Shown here in pieces: positions 61,109-64,000 of a stretch of DNA of 64,000 bases (its first letter is position 1; every line of letters begins with the position of its first letter). The DNA lies in assembly GCA_018222765.1 (NCBI GenBank), contig JAAEZT010000006.1, forward strand, positions 108,810 to 172,809, in the 5' to 3' direction. The translations under genes and the position numbers were made by a program. Origin of the DNA: a bacterium. Lineage in GTDB: Bacteria; Verrucomicrobiota; Verrucomicrobiia; Verrucomicrobiales; Akkermansiaceae. The notes beneath the pieces are model-generated. The model was given only the letters and a program-made list of their open reading frames with translations. It searched no databases and was not told the origin of the DNA.

Positions 61109-61750
61109 TTAAACACGACGCGCCTTCTTGGGACGGCAACCATTGTGCGGGACTGCAGTAACATCGAGGATGAGGCTCACGTCAATTCCGAGACCTTGCA
61201 CGGCGCGAACAGCAGACTCGCGACCGGCACCAGGGCCTTTCACGCGAACCTTCACTTCCTTGAGTCCGTGGGCCATGGCCTGACGGCAGGCATCCTGCGA
61301 AACAACCTGGGCGGCATAAGCAGTACTCTTACGAGAACCTTTGAAGCCCATCTTACCAGCGCTGGACCATCCGATGGTATTCCCCATCTCGTCAGTCACG
61401 GTGACGCAAGTGTTGTTGAAAGTCGCAGTAACATGAACGATACCCTTGGCAACGTTCTTGCTCTTCTTGGACTTGTGAATCTTAACCTTGTCAGGTGATT
61501 CCTCTCCGAGAAGCTCGGCAAAAATGTCGCGCTTCTCCTCTTTCTTGGCCGGGGCATCTTCACCCTCGGCTGCTTCGCCCTCAACAGGAGCATCCTCACC
61601 CTCGGCAGCAGGAGCTGCTTCGTCAGACGCTTCCGGAGCTGCTTCTTCAGCAGCCACCTCAGGAGCTGGAGTTTCCGTAGGAGTTTCCTCGGCAGCAGGT
61701 GCTGCGTCGGTGACTTCCTCGGTCTCCTCGTTTTTGTTTTCTTCAGCCAT
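61109..61750 (-). CDS. rpsK: 30S ribosomal protein S11 with long acidic N-terminal extension
   Basis: S11 lines the platform near the E site. The C-terminal 125 residues are a standard S11: [60 protein letters not shown] and [17 protein letters not shown]. In front of them is an extension of about 85 residues made mostly of Ala, Glu, Pro and Thr (for example [20 protein letters not shown]), ending in [16 protein letters not shown] and a Lys-rich link. The whole is 213 aa against about 128 in E. coli. The extension starts at an ATG right after rpsM and keeps the frame, so it is real coding sequence. Confidence 0.97.
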   Translation of the reverse strand: MAEENKNEETEEVTDAAPAAEETPTETPAPEVAAEEAAPEASDEAAPAAEGEDAPVEGEAAEGEDAPAKKEEKRDIFAELLGEESPDKVKIHKSKKSKNVAKGIVHVTATFNNTCVTVTDEMGNTIGWSSAGKMGFKGSRKSTAYAAQVVSQDACRQAMAHGLKEVKVRVKGPGAGRESAVRAVQGLGIDVSLILDVTAVPHNGCRPKKARRV

Positions 61751-61790
61751 TGTATGGATAAAATCTTAAATTCAAATAATCCGGACGGGA

Positions 61791-62159
61791 TTACTTGGCC
61801 ACACCCACCGTCTTCCGCTTACCCTTGCGGGTACGTGAGTTGGTGCGGGTGCGCTGTCCGCGAACAGGAAGGCCACGCTTGTGACGAATTCCGCGGTAGC
61901 AGTTGATTGAAGCGAGGCGCTTCATTTGTCCCTGACGCTCACGACGGAGGTCACCCTCAATCAAAATGCCCTCGTTTTGAATCACAGAAGCGATCTTAAC
62001 GAGTTGCTCTTCGCTCAGCTCACCAGTACGAATGTCTGGATTCACACCTGCGTGCTCAAGGATCTTTGACGAGGTCGATGGACCAATGCCAAAAATGTAC
62101 GGGAGAGAAGCTTCGATGCGCTTCTCGTTAGGGATATCTGTGCCAAAAAGTCGTGCCAT
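61791..62159 (-). CDS. rpsM: 30S ribosomal protein S13
   Basis: Head protein of the small subunit, forming bridges to the 50S subunit. 122 aa. MARLFGTDIPNEKRIEASLP, YIFGIGPSTSSKILEHAGV and RGIRHKRGLPVRGQRTRTNS with the basic tail are typical. It is first in rpsM-rpsK-rpsD. infA and rpmJ, usual upstream neighbours, are absent. Confidence 0.98.
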   Translation of the reverse strand: MARLFGTDIPNEKRIEASLPYIFGIGPSTSSKILEHAGVNPDIRTGELSEEQLVKIASVIQNEGILIEGDLRRERQGQMKRLASINCYRGIRHKRGLPVRGQRTRTNSRTRKGKRKTVGVAK

Positions 62160-62170
62160 GGTCTTAAGGT

Positions 62171-62202
62171 TGATTCAGGAATCAGGCCACGAAATCGCCT
62201 GA
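62171..62202 (-). promoter_or_regulatory. Stem-loops just upstream of rpsM
   Basis: On the minus strand TCAGGC (62197-62202) can pair with GCCTGA (62182-62187), and TGATTC with GAATCA (62171-62184). They end about 12 nt before the rpsM ATG. They could be a target for S4 or S13 autoregulation, but only the pairing is seen. Confidence 0.35.
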
Positions 62203-62342
62203 TGCGGTCTCGCGGGGCGGGTTCTGTAGCAAAGTTCCCTTCACAGGCAAGAGGAATCCGGCATTTTTCCACGATTTGGCCATTTTATTTAAGATTCCCT
62301 AACAACATTCGCTCCGAACCACAGAATAATTGCGTTTCCAGG

Positions 62343-63746
62343 CTATTTCCCCAAGCGGATTCGCTTAATCTTCACCCACGCTCCCTTCTCCAGTTGCAGC
62401 ACTGGCTTCAGATATAAATAGCTCAAGGCATCCCGGTAGCTTTTCTCAGCACTCAAATCGACCCGATAGATTCGGAATTCGCCATCTCCAATGATCTCAA
62501 AGTGAGCATGATTCCCCGGTTTAAAAACGGGATGGTGATCTTCATTATTGTAGTTCGACCATCCAACCGCGGCCTCTGTGCGCTCGGTCTGAAAAGCGGC
62601 CTCAAGATAAAGCACCGGAGCATCCTTTGCCTGCCACAAAGTCGGTGGGCTCATCGCCGCCATGCCCGGTTTCCCCAAATCCAACTCAATACTCCCCGTT
62701 ATCGGCCAACCAGCATCCGTCCCTTTTCCTCCGCTCGCCTGATAATGCCAATGTTGACGATCACTCTTAAATTTCCAGTCAGGCGGCATTACGCTCTTCC
62801 CTCTCTTCACGGCGTAGCCACGGATCTCATCGAGACTGCCAAGAATTAAGGAGTAGTCATATTCGTAGGTGATGTTGTGATCCAGGATCTCTGTATGCAA
62901 TGGAGCGATGTAGCCAGTCGCATTATCATGCGTGCCCCCAATCCCCTCCCTCCCGGCGAAGCCTCCGATGAACAAGCTGTTATTTGGTTTATAAATTCCC
63001 AGCCCCCAGTCGTCGTCGTTTACCAAGGCGGCCCAGTTTTCCGTCGCCAGCCAGTATTTCCAGGGAAACCCTCCCCCGACTTTCTTGGGAATTTGGGCAA
63101 GCTTGTCGCCAGTGAAGGGCTTGTTACCACGATAAGTCATCAAGCGATAGTATTCACCATTCGCGTAAACTGCCGGTAGCTCCTGATGTCTCCCGGGATA
63201 CTGGGTCTTATCAGAGCGGGCATTTACAAGTCGGCACCGCACTTGGACTGCATTCCCCTTCAGTTCGATAATACTCTCGTAGGTGCACTCACCGGGAAGA
63301 TTGTTCAATGGCCACTGCATGGGAATACACTTCAAATAGAGACTCGTCTCTTTCTTGGTGAACTCGACGATCTTTGAACCATTTCCAAAATCATCGCCGG
63401 CCTGAATCGGATTCCAACCGATGTGCTCCCAGTGCTCCTTCGGCTTCTGACCATCCTCCTCGTAAGGCACGGGACCACCAAAAAAGGACATTTGAATCTG
63501 CCTTCCCCAGTCATGATTATTGATGACATTTTTCCCGCTGCCTGACTTCGACAAGTAAGTAATCGCTCCACCCAGGTCCGGACTCACGCCCAGTTTAATT
63601 GTTCCGTTGTCAATAAACTCCAATTTCGACTCATCGAACTTCTCTCTGGCCGAAGCCGTCAACACGAGCAGTGTCATCCCCAGGAGCCCCGCAAATACGC
63701 GCAGCGCGACCCAGGCAAGGGAATGGCAATTGAGAAAAGTATTCAT
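62343..63746 (-). CDS. Secreted protein of unknown function, possibly carbohydrate-related
   Basis: 467 aa. A signal peptide (hydrophobic core VFAGLLGMTLLVLTASAREK) is followed by a beta-rich domain: TIKLGVSPDLGGAITYLSKS, WGRQIQMSFFGGPVPYEE, and ALVNDDDWGLGIYKPNNSLF. The C-terminal 130 residues look like a carbohydrate-binding jelly roll (PVLYLEAAFQTERTEAAVGW, HFEIIGDGEFRIYRVDLSAE). The first part resembles aldose-epimerase-like beta-sandwiches that act on sugars. No catalytic residues can be named. It is transcribed away from ssrA and stands alone. Confidence 0.6.
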   Translation of the reverse strand: MNTFLNCHSLAWVALRVFAGLLGMTLLVLTASAREKFDESKLEFIDNGTIKLGVSPDLGGAITYLSKSGSGKNVINNHDWGRQIQMSFFGGPVPYEEDGQKPKEHWEHIGWNPIQAGDDFGNGSKIVEFTKKETSLYLKCIPMQWPLNNLPGECTYESIIELKGNAVQVRCRLVNARSDKTQYPGRHQELPAVYANGEYYRLMTYRGNKPFTGDKLAQIPKKVGGGFPWKYWLATENWAALVNDDDWGLGIYKPNNSLFIGGFAGREGIGGTHDNATGYIAPLHTEILDHNITYEYDYSLILGSLDEIRGYAVKRGKSVMPPDWKFKSDRQHWHYQASGGKGTDAGWPITGSIELDLGKPGMAAMSPPTLWQAKDAPVLYLEAAFQTERTEAAVGWSNYNNEDHHPVFKPGNHAHFEIIGDGEFRIYRVDLSAEKSYRDALSYLYLKPVLQLEKGAWVKIKRIRLGK

Positions 63747-63848
63747 AATTTTAGACAGCTTAATTGGCAGGAAAAGAAACCAACCACATCACGAGCGACA
63801 ATTCAGTTGAATTTTTTCCAAACCAAGTCCACCTTTTCCCCAGCACGT

Positions 63849-64000
63849 GGGGGCGTTCTGGTTTCGACTGAACGCTGGAAACGCTAGCTGCATGGAGAGG
63901 TTGATCGGTTGGCCTCTTAAAAAAGCCGTTCAAAACAAATAATTGCAGACTCTAACGAGCTCGCACTTGCTGCTTAATTGACAGCAACGTTCCAATCCTG
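63849..64000 (+). ncRNA. ssrA: Transfer-messenger RNA, 5' part (cut by window edge)
   Basis: tmRNA rescues stalled ribosomes and tags their products for proteolysis. The 5' end GGGGGCG, then TTCTGGTTTCGACTG, is the conserved tRNA-like start. The tag frame ends GCAGACTCTAACGAGCTCGC then ACTTGCTGCTTAA, encoding ADSNELALAA and stop, a typical tag end. The resume codon lies upstream and was not fixed. The 3' tRNA half lies beyond the window. smpB is not in view. Confidence 0.95.

Overview
The window looks like chromosomal DNA of a Gram-negative, free-living member of the Verrucomicrobiota, probably marine. The pointers are lpxB (lipid A), bactofilin, a PulG-type prepilin, a thioredoxin-fold lipoprotein with an SHD1-like tail, a membrane protein starting NPYQAP, and two very large secreted lamin-tail-type proteins, one ending in a C-terminal module I associate with this phylum. 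This is inferred from gene content; no 16S gene is present. I found no insertion sequence, prophage or CRISPR array.

Layout. 1-10.2 kb: start of rnr (minus, cut by the window edge), a prepilin, an ATP-grasp-like protein, tatC with a long His/Asp tail, yicC, a Cys-cluster protein beside a pseudokinase-like Pro-rich protein, and a large secreted EEP nuclease. 10.2-15.2 kb: a minus-strand nucleoside salvage cluster (deoA, a small ORF, a helical anchored protein, deoB, deoD, cdd). 15.4-21.4 kb: a lamin-tail protein, a thioredoxin/SHD1 lipoprotein, a decayed histidine kinase fragment, folD and an acyltransferase. 21.4-30.2 kb: an A-type Fe-S carrier, a GT51 peptidoglycan polymerase, then xseA, PIN-TRAM, rseP and tyrS on minus, and tRNA-His. 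30.3-37.2 kb: a cluster of DnaA-box-like sites, a TM2 protein, an HlyD-like adaptor, a prenyltransferase-fold protein, small lipoproteins, nadK and a moeB-rhodanese gene. 37.6-46.6 kb: gltB, lpxB, TPR protein, bactofilin. 46.7-64 kb: a big TPR protein, a Na+/H+ antiporter, a second class A PBP-like protein, midA-like, nadA, aspartate aminotransferase, an MtfA-like peptidase, rpsM-rpsK-rpsD, a secreted protein and the start of tmRNA (ssrA).

Most striking: the moeB-rhodanese frame is interrupted by one UGA exactly where homologues carry the conserved cysteine. The frame is intact on both sides, and a stem-loop with G residues in its loop lies about 18 nt downstream, as in bacterial SECIS elements. 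Ordinary genes here use UGA as stop. This is a strong candidate selenoprotein: a Sec-containing sulfur-carrier activating enzyme fused to rhodanese.

Other points: both class A PBP-like proteins keep the GT51 glycosyltransferase motifs but have degraded transpeptidase active sites. Ribosomal protein S11 has an acidic Ala/Glu/Pro extension of about 85 residues. TatC has an enlarged first periplasmic loop and a metal-chelator-like tail. Several intergenic stretches hold protein-like frames without a normal start, suggesting decayed or unconventional small genes.
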